Shown piece by piece: positions 23,753-35,189 of a stretch of DNA of 64,000 bases; position 1 is the stretch's first letter, and the number at the start of each line of letters is the position of its first letter. The notes beneath the pieces are model-generated. The model had not been told where the DNA came from. It saw nothing but the letters and a program-made list of their open reading frames with translations, and did no database searches. Source of the stretch: Solea solea (lineage: Eukaryota > Chordata > Actinopteri > Pleuronectiformes > Soleidae); the NCBI RefSeq assembly GCF_958295425.1, contig NC_081138.1, positions 9,350,302 through 9,414,301 on the forward strand, given 5' to 3'. A program made the position numbers and the translations under genes.

Positions 23753-24358
23753 CTGAAAACAGGTTGTTAAATAGATTAGACTTACATTCATTCATATTTA
23801 GCTTTTGTATATATGTATTTACGAGCAAAGGTTTCATAAATGTTGCAACTGTTACCACATATCATGAACAACCAACAGTATCTTAATGATCATATATGCA
23901 TGATCACTTTCTGTGCTTTGAGTTTGAATTAAGAAAAGGCTTGCTTTGTAAACAATGTTCAGTCCTAGAACAAATGTTCTCTGGCCATGGAATTGTGAAG
24001 CTTCCTCCATGTAAATGAACGGTGCATCAGAGCAGGTCAGATATGGTGCTCTAAGCTCTTACATGGCCGTTATCTGGCCAGACATATGACAGTTTCCTGT
24101 GCATGAGTATCTGGCAGACGAGACAGAGACGCTGAAAATTCTTCAATTTACTGAGACTGTTACAAGTACAAGTAGTGGAAAAGTTAGAGACTGAACTGAA
24201 ACATTTAATCAGACCAATAAGTTGCTGTAGCATAAGCATCTGTGGCTGATGTTGACAATTGGAAGACAGAAAGGCTTGCATGGCCACCATGAGAATATTA
24301 CTTATGTCTTAATATTAACCTGAAAACTTAAATCAAACTCTTTGAGGAAATTTGGCCC
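23753..24358. other. No recognised exon upstream of the SET pseudogene
   Basis: AT-rich sequence. The minus-strand frames here (for example 24051-24290) have no domain. It may be intron of the SET pseudogene. Confidence 0.5.
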
Positions 24359-24362
24359 TTAA

Positions 24363-24962
24363 AGGCGACATCGAATGCTTGTATCACACATATATGTTAG
24401 TTATGGAGGTCTACTTACATATATTAACTTGTTTTCATGGTTATAAACCTACTAGTCGCTGCAAACGAGCCGATCAAAATATCTCCTCACTGACGCTCTC
24501 GTCAGCCGCGCTGTTTCAGACCAAAATCACACCCCCAGAACATGGACTGTGTTGTGATTGGCCAGCCAACGAGAGCTTTCCCACTGTCCTGTGATTGGCC
24601 AGGTACCTGGAAGTGACGTAATAGATAGGCCAGCTCTCAGATACACAGCTCCCCCTCTGGCACGGTGGATGCTCTGCATCTCAGCAGCTACAACGAGAGT
24701 AGTTCTTCTTCTTCTTCTGCGGTTGAATGTACGCAACCGGATGTGCCCGGACTAGTGCCCGCACCAGGAGGCGCTACGGTGGTGAGAGGAGTGGTGAGGA
24801 TTTCTGATGACGACATCAAATTAAGGAAGTGCAGATCCGCTTCGCAGAGCCCAGGAAAACAATAAAACCCTATTTTCTTTAGGGTTTCATAAACGAGGTA
24901 ATGACGCAGATACACACACACACAAACGCAGCGTTAATTGGAGCTTCCGGTCTATGTCACCT
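24363..24962. mobile_element. TTAA-target non-autonomous DNA transposon, copy 1
   Basis: The 600-bp element is flanked by TTAA at 24359-24362 and 24963-24966. The left end is AGGCGACATCGAATGC and the right end, read inward, is AGGTGACATAGACCGG, giving short terminal inverted repeats of form AGGNGACATNGA. The interior matches 44267-44827 over most of its length (TCTCCTCACTGACGCTCTCG, CCCCTCTGGCACGGTGGATG). It carries about 65 extra bases near 24720-24785 that the second copy lacks. The TTAA target fits Kolobok or piggyBac superfamilies. It has no transposase ORF. Confidence 0.85.
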
Positions 24963-25004
24963 TTAAAGTAGTAATGGAAATGATATTTTGTTGGTTATTA
25001 TTAT

Positions 25005-25138
25005 TACATGATACTTTTATCCAAAGGGACTTAAAATGGAATTGAGTACAGTCAGCCAGGGGTAGAGTCAAACTTGCGACCATGATGTCTTTCGCACACA
25101 GGGCACCGGTCTAAACCACTGAGCCACTCGACTCCACT
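25005..25138 (-). mobile_element. tRNA-derived SINE with an L2-type 3' tail
   Basis: On the minus strand the head contains a polymerase III A-box-like TGGCTCAGTGG (complement of 25117-25127). About 45 bases on is a B-box-like GTTTGACTCTACC (complement of 25061-25073). The 3' part reads CCCTTTGGATAAAAGTATCA followed by TGTAAT, closely matching the tail of the L2 fragment at 33629-33677 (CGCTTTGGATAAAAGCGTCT). Heads derived from tRNA joined to a LINE tail are the hallmark of SINEs mobilised by a partner LINE. The copy is diverged. Confidence 0.7.
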
Positions 25139-28100
25139 ACACCCCGCCCCACCCTGGTTGTTTTTCAGAGATAGTATGAATAGAATATGTTTCATATAAT
25201 TCCGTAGTTAATTGTGGATAGAAAAAAACTACATAGAAACAGTGAAGTGACACAGCACAGATCATAACTTTTAATGTTGAATTGTGGTGAGTGGTGTAAT
25301 TTATGCATCTATACATTCCTAAGCATGTGGACGTTTCCAGGTTTTAAAGAGGACCTTTCATGGAGAATTTTGTTTTGAACTCTGACTCTAAAATAGTTAA
25401 GATGATTTCCACTTGGGTTGTAAAGAATTACATACAGTAAGTCCCCTCTTTGTTAGATGGTAAAGAGCGACATTCACACTCCTATATTACAGAAAAAGAC
25501 ATATACGGCCCTATTTTATACCACCAACAATCACAAACCTGTCCCTAAGCAAATATGGATGCTTCTGTTAAAACAGCATAGCAATGGTGTCGATGGGGAG
25601 ACACATCATTATAACCCATGTTGGAACGTGCAGCAGCACTCCCCTTCAGTTAATAGCAGTTAAAAAAAAAAAGCGACATATTTATGAACATCAGCTTGTT
25701 TTCCTTTCTGTCTGTAGGTGAATGGGAGCCACTGATATCACAGCACCTCCACACACAAGTGTTTGGCACCTTCAGTTTTACTGGAAACACTGCTCTTATT
25801 GAAAGATTAGAAATGCTGCCTGTGGTACCTGTAAACGTGGTAACATGGTGAACTGTGCCCTGGCAACAGTCTTATATATATGCACTTTGAAGCCCTCGCC
25901 ATGTGAAACTGCTGCACAGCTCTCATCTCAGCTGCTGTCGAGGTCAACACCTCGCTTGTTTACTGAAACTTTAAAAAAAGAAAAAGTGCCACCAAATCAT
26001 AAAGCGACTGCACTTTCTTCAAGTCCACATTGATTCATTTTCTCCACACATTGGACTTAAATGAGCCTGGAAGGGTCTGCTGTGCGAGGACCATTATCCA
26101 TTTGTAGCTAATTAAGCTCAGATAGACTGAGTCTACACCTCTTTTTCCACACATAAAAAAACATGCACTGTAGTTGACTTGAATGTTCAGACATATCTGC
26201 CTTCATTTCAACCAGGTAGTCAGTGAGTGAACATTTGTTTGTCAAAGGATTATCTTGTGGCGTTTTTTTTTTCAATGACACATTGTTAAGTTATTGTTGT
26301 ATATGTTCTAATCCATATGTATGTGCATATCATTTCTAATGTATAAATTATAATGCTTATCTTTTATGATCTGTTTTATGTTCTTTCTTTTACATGCACT
26401 TCGAGAAGTCTTACTTTCCTTTACATTGTCAGCACCCTTTTTACATGAAGGCTTCTTTTCTATATACGTGAGAGCGACATTGTCGGAAGGCACTGACGAC
26501 ATGAGAAACTTAAGTGATGGAAAAATAAATAACCACTCTTGAAAAATGTGGGCTTCTGGAAATCACTTCACACATGCAACAGACGTGACTTACACAGAAA
26601 TTATTTTGTAGACTATTACTTGACAAAAGCAAATGTGGGTGGCATCAACTTTCTATGGCTGGTGTCTGGACTAGGACCAAAAAATCGCCCTGGCATTTTT
26701 GGCCATGGTGGCCCACTATGATTATTTAATAAATAAAAAACATACACACACACACACACACACACACATGGTTGTGTACAAAACTCTATAGGTTACTGTT
26801 ATTATGCATGTTTTAAGTCTGACTGAATAAAATGAGTCCTGTAATCATATCTTGTGTTGAACATGTGCACACTTTTAGCCTACAATTTCCCAAGATACTA
26901 TTTAGTGAAGATGTAGACACACCCCAAAACATTGACACACCCCAAAACATTTTCATTGTTAATTCCACGGCCGACCATCATTTCTGTGTCATTCATGTCT
27001 TTCTGACTGCATGCGTGTGTGTACCTACCTGTCTCCGCAAAGACATTTCAATGAATCATGACTGACTTCAGATCTCCAAGTTGAGGGCGTTCTGAAGCCA
27101 ACCACTCATTGATTTGTTGTGGATAACTTGTTTATCTGTCCTTGCTGGGTAACGTCTCTCTCTCTCCTCCTTCTCCTCCTCCTCCGAATCCACTCCACTG
27201 TCTGTGTTACTACACTGTTGCACATTAAAGCTGTGTGCCACTCAAACAGCCTGTGCCCTTGATGGGACTGCTTCTGCATCCATGCACCTGCTGCTTCAGT
27301 CCAACATATCTGTGATTCTTGCACATTTTGCTGCGCCCCCCCTTGCACTTTTGTGGTTTATTACCCACAGACGGACACTCACTTCTCTCCAACTCTCCGG
27401 TTGAACTCAAATGGCAAAATTTGATAACCTTGGTCAAGGGGGAGGGGCGGGCTGATGAGGGAGAGATTTCATTGGACTTGCCCAATGTCCTACAAGAAAA
27501 TCAACCAATGGTCCACGTTTGGTGTCTGAAATACCGTCACAGTGTATAAAATTCCCAAAAATGTGCGCTGGCCAACCAGGCATTGCCCAGTACGCCAGAT
27601 GGCCTATAGCAGGAAAGTAAAGAGCTGTGCTCCCTGAAGGAACTGGAATATGTCAATTGACCGACACGAGTGAGGGAACGTTTTTAAACTACATTGATTG
27701 CAGATTACACACGGTAGTCAAGGACTGTAAAATGTGCAGCTGGTTTATTTATTAACTTGTTTTTATAAATTATTTTAGATGATGGTGGGGCGGCGCCCTA
27801 GTGTCATCCACCTTTGCACATTTAAACTTAATTCTAAATTGAACATGAACACACACACACACACAATATCAGCAACATTCTAAATTGTTAAGTGTTAAGT
27901 GACTTTTCACTTAACTTTTCATTTTCTGCTATTGATTTGGCTCACATAACTCACATACATTTTGACTTGAGCAGAGAATCGGATTCTAAACTTTTCATTT
28001 TTGAAAGTGACGGTCTAAAACTGTACATCATTAACATAATTTCAGAACAGTAAGACACACAGAAAAGTGAGGTGTCAGGTGTTCTTCACTGCAACTTACA

Positions 28101-28213
28101 TTCCCTTAATTTTCCTTTTCCCCTTTTACCAGCCAAACCACAACCTGTCAGAAGTTGGTAGCATTGGCTCATACTTATAAGTACAAACACACAGACAAAT
28201 ACATTATGCTTAC
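25139..28213. other. Gene-poor stretch with a CA microsatellite
   Basis: No exon or transposon that I can support. A (CA)n run lies at about 26743-26769, a short one near 27850-27863, and a TCC-rich run near 27160-27185. Frames of 60-86 codons in this interval lack domains and overlap one another on both strands. Confidence 0.55.
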
Positions 28214-28379
28214 CTTTAAATAAAATGCCACCTTTCCTATGTGCCTCTAAGTGGCTCTGAAGCTTGGACAATTTTGTTGGTTTAATTTTTAGGCACAGGG
28301 GGCAGTGAAATTGCTTGCAGCATGACGTGCAGTGTTCAACTTTGGGCGTAGTGCCGGTACTTAAGATTGAAATATGCAT
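28214..28379 (-). CDS. Single exon with a C2H2-like zinc finger, uncharacterised fish protein type
   Basis: The block is bounded by acceptor TCTTACAG just before an ATG and donor GTAAGC just after AAAG. It translates to 55 codons with CTSCCKQFHCPLC followed by KPTKLSKLQSHLEAHRK: a Cys-x2-Cys pair and a His-x3-His pair about 18 residues on, a C2H2-like finger. I associate this FHCPLC...HLEAHRK type with multi-copy uncharacterised fish proteins. It lies on the same strand as, and about 4.5 kb upstream of, the SET-domain pseudogene, so it could be an exon of that gene. No other exons were identified, so it may equally be an orphan fragment. Confidence 0.55.
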
Positions 28380-29197
28380 CTGTAAGAGACAAATAATGTC
28401 GTAATAAGTAAAACAAAATTATATAAAAAATATATGATATAACTGAGTTTTCTTGGTCTTTGAGTAGGAAAATGGCACATTTAAGTGAGCACTATCGATA
28501 CGATAACAACGCTAAAAACTACCCAAAAGTCCAAAACCCGATTCTTTCAAATATATATAACTTTACAGGGCAATATATAGTGTGCAACATGACGTTCTAG
28601 TGAATAAAGACTGTTTCTGTTTCTTCGTATGACACAAAGTTGTTGTCACTTGACTTTTACTCACCTCGTCGTCTCCACACTTCACATGGGGAACGAAAAA
28701 TACGTGCTCTCGGTATGCTCGCTTTTATTTTGAATATGTGCTTCCGGTATGCTCAGTTTTATTTTTTAAAGGCTTCGAATCAACTTCCGGCCCTGACAGT
28801 GAAGGAGACCTCAAAGTGCTGGTCTGCAACGAAGGGTCCTGACAGTGCAGGTCTGCAGCCAGACTGTCTTGCTTTTTTTCACCATACAAGCATGGCAGAA
28901 ATATTCACTTCCAAGAATTTTTTTAATAAAAACATTACAGATTAACCCTCTGCATTCTTTGTGCTTTTGGATTTTTTTTGTGGATATCTTTGGCTGTGTT
29001 GATGCAAATTGCTTCAAATTTGTTGTAGGTGAAGTTCATTTTTATGTAATATAAATCTACCACTGTCAGGGAATATCAACATTTTTCATCATCAACACAC
29101 TAACACACAGCCAATTCAATCAATATCTGAAGCTAAAATGATGTGGGTGTATTTTAGGGATATCATAGTTTTGTGTGAATGTGGGTTTAGGAATGAA

Positions 29198-29232
29198 TGT
29201 GTGTGTGTGTGTGTGTGTGTGTGTGGGAGAGA

Positions 29233-29273
<41 letters not shown>

Positions 29274-29274
29274 G
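29198..29274 (+). repeat. (TG)n-(GA)n compound microsatellite
   Basis: A TG run from 29198 to about 29225 is followed by a GA-rich run to about 29273. The minus-strand 75-codon frame through it is low-complexity Ser/Leu/Thr/His and is not a gene. Confidence 0.95.
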
Positions 29275-30224
29275 AACCGACCCCCTGAAATATAAAATAT
29301 GTCTTATTAACTTGTGATAGGATGTGGAATTTGAGACACGGCCTCATGACAGAATGAGCCGGTTAATTTCTTTTTATCTTTTATTTCCCTTTTCATTGCT
29401 TGAGCAGGAATGCTGTTGTGACCTATGGCCTTTGGGACCAAGTGTGGGTGGACCATGGAGGAGAATTTTATCTCTCACTGTATGTGTAAGAAAAACTGTA
29501 AGGATACACAGAGACATCATCAACAATGGTATTTAAAAGTGGTTCTAAACATTATTTCTCTCAAAACCATATATGATGTGTATGTAGGTATGTATTTTTC
29601 AGTACTTGGACAGTGGAGTGTCTGGGTTGTTGTGTATATAGCTCCTGTGTGTCTATATCGATACATGTTACTAGATTATATCAGACAGCGGTCATGAAAT
29701 TATTTGTATTTCTTTTTCCCACAAATCTGGTCTGAGTTATATGGCATGTAAAAATAAAAGATAATCTTGGAATAACATTAATATTTCCTAAAATGTGTTC
29801 CATTGATTGGGCTTGAATGATGACCTAAAAGCAACAGAAAACTTTTTTTTAATTCCCTTCTGCTCTGCATTTTTACAGAACCACAGGAAGTGAACAACAC
29901 TTCCACTGAAGGCTGCCTTGGTTCACCTTGTGGACCAAGAGCTTCTTGATATGGAGGACACCACAGTCCGATACTGTGTGTCAAACCTGACCTGTTAGGT
30001 AGCCAGCATCGGAATCCAACGGTTTATAGATGCTTGGAATTCTCACACAGTTTCAGGTGTTTGATCCATTTGAGTAGTTGTGTCCCCAACACAAAAATTA
30101 ATTTCACTTAGCAGGGAGCCTGCTGTGAGGACTACTTTCCCCTTGGCAACACATCAGGTCCACTTCCTCAGGTCCCACTGAGCATTTTCAAATTCAAAAT
30201 GTGTGACAAAAATCATGTGTAAAT

Positions 30225-30500
30225 ACAGTGACGTCCAGTGAAAGTAAAATCATTACATCAACTACTGATAAAAAAGAAGGATTTTATACTTCTTTAAAAA
30301 TGATTACCCTATTGTTTGTTGCAAAAAGTGAACTTTGACCCTATATTCCTCCAAAACGTATACAGTAAAAGTACTCCATACTACTAGTATATGAAGTATA
30401 AGTGGTACTGAGTTCAGTGAAAGTGAAATCAAAAACTACTAATACAAATCATGGATTTTAAACTTCATCAAAAACTGATGATCACACAGGTCATATAAAA
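30225..30500. repeat. Copy of the dispersed AT-rich repeat
   Basis: Shares GTTGCAAAAAGTGAACTTTG, GTATACAGTAAAAGTACT, ACTACTAGTATATGAAGTA and GTGGTACTGAG with the copies at 20861-21640 and 32440-32690. Confidence 0.75.
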
Positions 30501-31134
30501 CATCTACCTTATGTTTGATTTGATTATTTTACATCTAATCACTATAATATGATAGTTTTAGGGTTAATTTTAATAAATAATTTAACCTTTTTCCTTTTCA
30601 GTACATTGTGACTGATGGTTGATGAGGTCGAGGGCTTCAGCGTCTGAGGCTGTGTCTTAACAGTCAGAATGAATTGAGCCCCAAACAAAGTGAAACATTG
30701 TGTTTACCTTTAATTGCACCTGTGTAAACAAAACCAGACTTTTGTTTGGGCTCACTTAGAGGGCAAGTCTTTGAAGTCCCTCAAGATGCCTGTTTGTTTT
30801 TTACTCAAAGGAGTGAATGTATGAGTGTGTATGAGACTCTTTGTAGGTGAAGGTGCCTGTGTATCATATCGATATCGATTTGAACTTGATGAGAACAAGA
30901 AGTGTCTGTAGTTGCACAGACACACACTCTGTGATATCCACACAAAAAATCCAAAAGCACAAAAAATGCAGAGGGTTGAAAAAAGATTTGTTCACAGAAT
31001 CTTTATGCATGACTGGAGTGCAGACTCTCTCTAACACAGTCAATGAACTGAAATATGCCGCTGGACTCTTCCAGTACTGACACTCTGCCAATCAGTTGCC
31101 GACAGTCTGCCGACGTCACATGTAGTAGGACGTA

Positions 31135-31445
31135 TTCGTATGTTGTTCCTCCTCGATCTCTCTTCGAGGTCAGTCATCTTTTCTTGCATCTGTCATGGGC
31201 TTGTGCTTCAGCAAGATTCCCCTTCTGTGTCTGTAGTTCATTTATATTATGGGTTAGTTTACGCTCAATTTCTTGTTTTAGATTGATCATTTCTTCTTTA
31301 ATTTCCTTTTTCAGTTTGTCTTTTAGTGTGGTTAGTTTGTGTCATAGCTCTTTAAAGTCTTTAATGTCTTTACTTACCGTAGCTAGCCCAACACGCAGTG
31401 TTTTGTTGTTCTTGGCTGTCCATTTCCACTGTTGTGTTACTTCGT
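31135..31445 (-). pseudogene. L1-type LINE ORF1 remnant (coiled-coil region)
   Basis: The minus strand reads KDKLKKEIKEEMINLKQEIE followed by a KLTHNINELQTQ segment, a Lys/Glu/Leu-rich heptad pattern. In another frame it reads MTDLEERSRR. A coiled coil leading to an LEERSRR-type motif is typical of vertebrate L1 ORF1 protein just before its RNA-recognition part. Stops and a frame change show that it is dead. Only this fragment is present; no L1 endonuclease or RT is adjacent. A 130-codon plus-strand frame over the same region is a shadow. Confidence 0.6.
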
Positions 31446-32440
31446 AAAGTTATTATTTTGCCTCAAATGTGCATTCATTAGGTTAATATTTGACAGATTA
31501 TACCTAACTCGGTCTTTTGTACTTGTCATGTCATTTTCCTTCAATATTGTACATTTAATAACTGTGTGAATTCAGTTTTGCAGTGTGAACACTGAATGAG
31601 TGCTATATTGTGCAACTTTTCTTTGCACAAATAAATCATTTTTACAAAATGCCAAAATGACTCTGTATTTTATTTGCATATAATGGGTAAATCATTACAA
31701 GTATATGAAGGTGAAAAGCATGACATAAAAAGATAATATGATGATTAAGATACATATTTACAAGTCAGTCAAGGTTTACATTCTAAAATGACAGCTTCAG
31801 AACAACACTTGGGCACATATTGGGCAGAGCACAACATATAACAACAATCTTATCAAGTAAAGTCTTTTCCTTGCTTTTCATATTTGACCACAACACCCAG
31901 TTTCCATCACAGCTACATATGAACTATTGTTGTTATACAATATCATTTGAAATCCCCAAAAAATCACAAGGTGCTGTTATATTTATCATACAGATGCATT
32001 GATCAGTGAATTATCATATCAATTAACTCAGGGATAACAAAGTACCAAAACATTTACCTGAAGGGGCTGCATCGTCCTCATTATTCGCTTGTCCTGCTGA
32101 TGCTGTTTCCATCCAGGTGAGAGATTGTTGTTGTTTCACATTTAAGAAGCTGAAAAATTACATAAAGTAGAAAATATTCACATTTCAGAAGCTGAACAAT
32201 AAAAGAAGGTAGAAAATATTGACATTTAAGAAGCTGAAAAATGACAGAAAGTAGAACATATTCAACAATTATTAAATTATTATGTAATCACTATAATGTG
32301 ATATAATTGTTATATAATATTGTTATATTGTTATATAATATATTAAATTGACATTTAATTTGAACATTTACTATTCAGTATGTTGTAATCGCTTCCGAAT
32401 ACCAGAAATAAGACTGCTTGGTTATGGTTCAATTGATGAA
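31446..32440. repeat. Intergenic, with a three-copy 41-bp tandem repeat at 32139-32265
   Basis: ACATTTAAGAAGCTGAAAAAT recurs at about 32138, 32179 and 32221 as a 41-42 bp tandem, followed by GTAGAA(A/C)ATATTCA-type spacer. The remainder is AT-rich with no recognised gene. Confidence 0.7.
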
Positions 32441-32690
32441 AAAGGAGAGAAGGGTTACTCCAGGTTACTCAAAAAGTATACAGTACAAGTACTTCATATT
32501 ACTTGCATATGAAGTACAAGAGGTACTGAGTGAAACTAAAATCATAAATTACTGATAAAAAAATAAGGATTTATACTTCAACAAAAATGATTATCCTAAT
32601 ATTTGTTGCAAAAAGTGAACCTTGACCCTATATTCCTCCAACGTATACAGTAAAGGTACTTCATACTACTAGTATATGAAGTATGCCCCC
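32440..32690. repeat. Copy of the dispersed AT-rich repeat
   Basis: Contains GTATACAGTACAAGTACTTC, GAGGTACTGAGTGAAA, TTTGTTGCAAAAAGTGAACC and ACTACTAGTATATGAAGTA, the same family as 30225-30500. It ends in a C-rich run (CCCCCCCCACCCCCC) at about 32685. Confidence 0.75.
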
Positions 32691-32949
32691 CCCACCCCCC
32701 CATTATTTTTCATGTTTATATAATTTCAAAGGCCTTGTCTTATCTGTAAAAAAAAAAAAAACAGCAAAAACTCAAGTAACAATACCGTTTCTCGCCAGTA
32801 GGTGTCAGAGTGAGGACGATGAATGTGAGTGTAAAGACAGCGCCACACAGATCATGGATGGTTATTCATGAATGTCTTCTCTGCTATATTCACAGATTTA
32901 CAGTGTTTCTTGCACATTAAAGCATAGCCAGGCTCTGTGTTCCTGATCC

Positions 32950-33677
32950 TGATCATAATATCATCTGAAAATTCTGTTGCACAACATCAGAAGGATACGG
33001 CCTCTTCTAACCCAGAAGGCAGCACAGGTTCTGGTCCAGGCTCTTGTCATCTCACGCTTGGACTACTGCAACTCCCTCCTGGCTGGTCTCCCTGTGTGTG
33101 CCATACGACCCCTGCAACTCATCCAGAATGCAGCAGCTCGACTGGTCTTCAACTTACCATAATTCTCCCACACTACACCGCTCCTCCGCTCCCTTCACTG
33201 GCTTCCTGTAGCTGCTCGCATCTGCTTCAAGACTCTAGCGCTTGCGTTCCATGCTACAAACGGATCCGTTCCAGCCTACATCCAGGACATGATCAAAACC
33301 TACACCCCAGCCCGCCCACTCCGCTCTGCATCGGCAAACCGGCTCGCTGCCCCCTCACTGAGAGGATCGCAGAGGCATTAGCAGAACTCGAGACTGTTCA
33401 CTGTCCTAGCTCCCAAATGGCGGAACGAGCTCCCCATCAACATCCGGACAGCGGAAAGCCTCCACATCTTCTGCCGCAGACTAAAAACACATTTCTTCCG
33501 ACTCTACCTTGACTAAGACGACGGTGACAAAAAAAACCAACTTGCTTATACATCGCATGGCTTACTTGAAGCTCTTACTTACTTCTAGCTCTTATTTGTA
33601 CCCAAATGTTTAAATGCACTTATTGTAAGTCGCTTTGGATAAAAGCGTCTGCTAAATGACATGTAATGTAATGTAAA
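32950..33677 (+). mobile_element. 5'-truncated L2 LINE fragment with RT C-terminus and 3' tail
   Basis: One frame reads LVQALVISRLDYCNSLLAGL and NAAARLVFNLP, then after a frame change LLRSLHWLPVAARICFKTLA. Later codons resemble PLRSASANRLAAPSLRG and LKTHFFRLYLD. This is the conserved C-terminal part of fish L2-clade ORF2. The 3' end is GTAAGTCGCTTTGGATAAAA then GCGTCTGCTAAATGACATGT with an AATGT repeat tail. Several frameshifts exist. It is a different lineage from the LINEs at 15671 and 37990, whose tail is TGACAATAAAG. Confidence 0.88.
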
Positions 33678-34243
33678 AAATAATACAAAGACCAAACAAA
33701 GTTTCCCTGACATAAAATAACATTATTCCGTTCTAAACTGTTCCATTTAGTTTCAATATTTTGTAGTGAGCAGTTTGGTTTTTCTTCGTCAAATCAGTGA
33801 AGTCAGTTTGACTTTTTAGTCACAAGTCAAGTGGAAAAGGTTGTTGTTCGACTACCACACTGGAGTGTGACACATGGGGAGAGGACACCCAACAATGTTC
33901 TGTGGTGCTTTGATTATGTCCTGAAGCCTCTTCCTGTTGGTCTCATTGCAGGTCCCAGACCAGGTCCCAGACCATACTGTGATACAGCAGGCTCTCAATA
34001 CAAGAGTGGTAGAAGGTCTTCAGCAGTTTGGTGTCTAGATTGTTCTTCCTGAGGACTCTGGATGGACAATGTGCTGGTTCTCCTACTCACTGCTGGGTCC
34101 ATGTCTGGATCGCTGCAGATTACTATAACACGCACACACACTAATAACAATTTAAACCTTCACTTAAACAACTATGTCTAACTAAGTAACAAAAATAACC
34201 ACTAAAATAAATTATGAACAAAATATCTCCGCAAAACAAAGGT
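33678..34243. other. No recognised feature
   Basis: Unique-looking AT-rich sequence. The short frame at 33831 shows a duplicated Pro/Gly/Arg tract but no domain. Confidence 0.5.
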
Positions 34244-34622
34244 CGTTTCTCAATACTCAAGTAAGCAAGTACGTACTTGCTTACTTGGGAAGTATATACT
34301 TGAGAAGTACACTGGGAGTATATACTTGACAAGTACAGGAATACACAAGTATGTGGCTGTTTCTCAATATTCAAGTAAGCAAGTATGTATGTATGTATTG
34401 TTCTGCTGTTTGAATGGTGGCTGGCGCCGAGTGCTGCAGCGTCATTACCGCCACATACGGTGTTGATAAATGAACATATGAAATACTTTTAGTAAATGCA
34501 TATATATTGTTATTATTTTCACATTTTAAATATTTAACTTCATGTTTTAATTTATTTCTATTAAAATATACAATACAAATAATACAATGTGGAAAATAGA
34601 TTTATTACAGCATTGTAGAGTA

Positions 34623-34659
<37 letters not shown>

Positions 34660-34770
34660 TGTATATATATATTCTACTCTATAAATATATAATGTGTACA
34701 AATATATACTACTCTACATATTAGATTTAAATACAGATACAATGGCCGTGCGACTTTAATATAAATCTAA
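34244..34770. mobile_element. Dispersed palindrome-headed element, copy 1
   Basis: The element shows CGTTTCTCAATACTCAAGTA, a perfect 30-bp palindrome at 34258-34287 (half-site CAAGTAAGCAAGTAC), partial repeats of the head to about 34390, then about 350 bp shared with 40263-40680 (AAATACAATACAAATAATAC region, TA repeat, ACAGATACAATGGCCGTGCG). I recognise CGTTTCTCAAT starts from hAT-like MITEs, but target duplications are not clear. A (TA)n run lies at 34632-34670. Confidence 0.65.
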
Positions 34771-34844
34771 AATTTAGCTGGATCTTAAAACTCCTTTCTC
34801 TCCCCCCTTTCTGTCCCCCAGCTCTCCGCTGTCCCACATTTTCC

Positions 34845-35010
34845 TTTCACCCCAATCAGTCGAGTAAGATTACCGCACATCTCTGAGCCTGGTTCTGTCA
34901 GAGATTTCTTCCGGTTAAGAGGGAGTTTTTCTCTCCACTGATGAGTAGTGCTAGCTCATTGTGTGAACTGTTGGGGTTTTGAATTGAATTGAATTTAATT
35001 AAATTGAATT
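34845..35010 (+). mobile_element. Retroposon 3'-end fragment
   Basis: Contains CCCCAATCAGTCGAGTAAGA, GAGCCTGGTTCTGTCAGAGA, TTTCTTCCGGTTAAGAGGGA and GTTTTTCTCTCCACTG, then a GAATTGAATTGAATTT tail. I recognise this series as a common fish retroposon 3' segment; the simple-repeat tail fits retrotransposition. Exact family uncertain. Confidence 0.5.
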
Positions 35011-35189
35011 ATGACACCAATTAGTTGGAGGGTCCAATTCATTCAAGTAGTCAGGTCCTATTTCCCCCCACTACCACGCCCATGGTTATGAACTCATACA
35101 ATATTCAGTATATTGTCAACACACAGCGGTGTAGTGGCCAGCATTGTTCCAACTGGTACCCTATTTGACCGAGGTTTAAAGTGGAGTTT

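Larger units (their letters stand above)
28946..30975. mobile_element. Candidate piggyBac-like non-autonomous element, about 2.0 kb
   Basis: The left end after TTAA (28942-28945) is CCCTCTGCATTCTTTGTGCT followed by TTTGGATTTT. The right end read inward from 30975 is CCCTCTGCATTTTTTGTGCT followed by TTTGGATTTT. These are inverted repeats of about 45 bp that both continue to GTGGATATC. CCCT termini after TTAA fit piggyBac. The right flank reads TTGA, one base off TTAA. The interior has no transposase ORF and contains a TG/GA microsatellite. Two inverted copies of a smaller repeat is the alternative. Confidence 0.55.

Noticed and set aside
29875..30000. Exon-like block between TTTTTACAG and GTAGCC
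   Set aside because: All three frames carry stops or give no recognisable peptide; splice-like ends alone are not enough.
31055..31447. 130-codon plus-strand frame
   Set aside because: The minus strand holds an L1 ORF1 coiled-coil remnant; the plus frame is its Ser/Leu-rich shadow.
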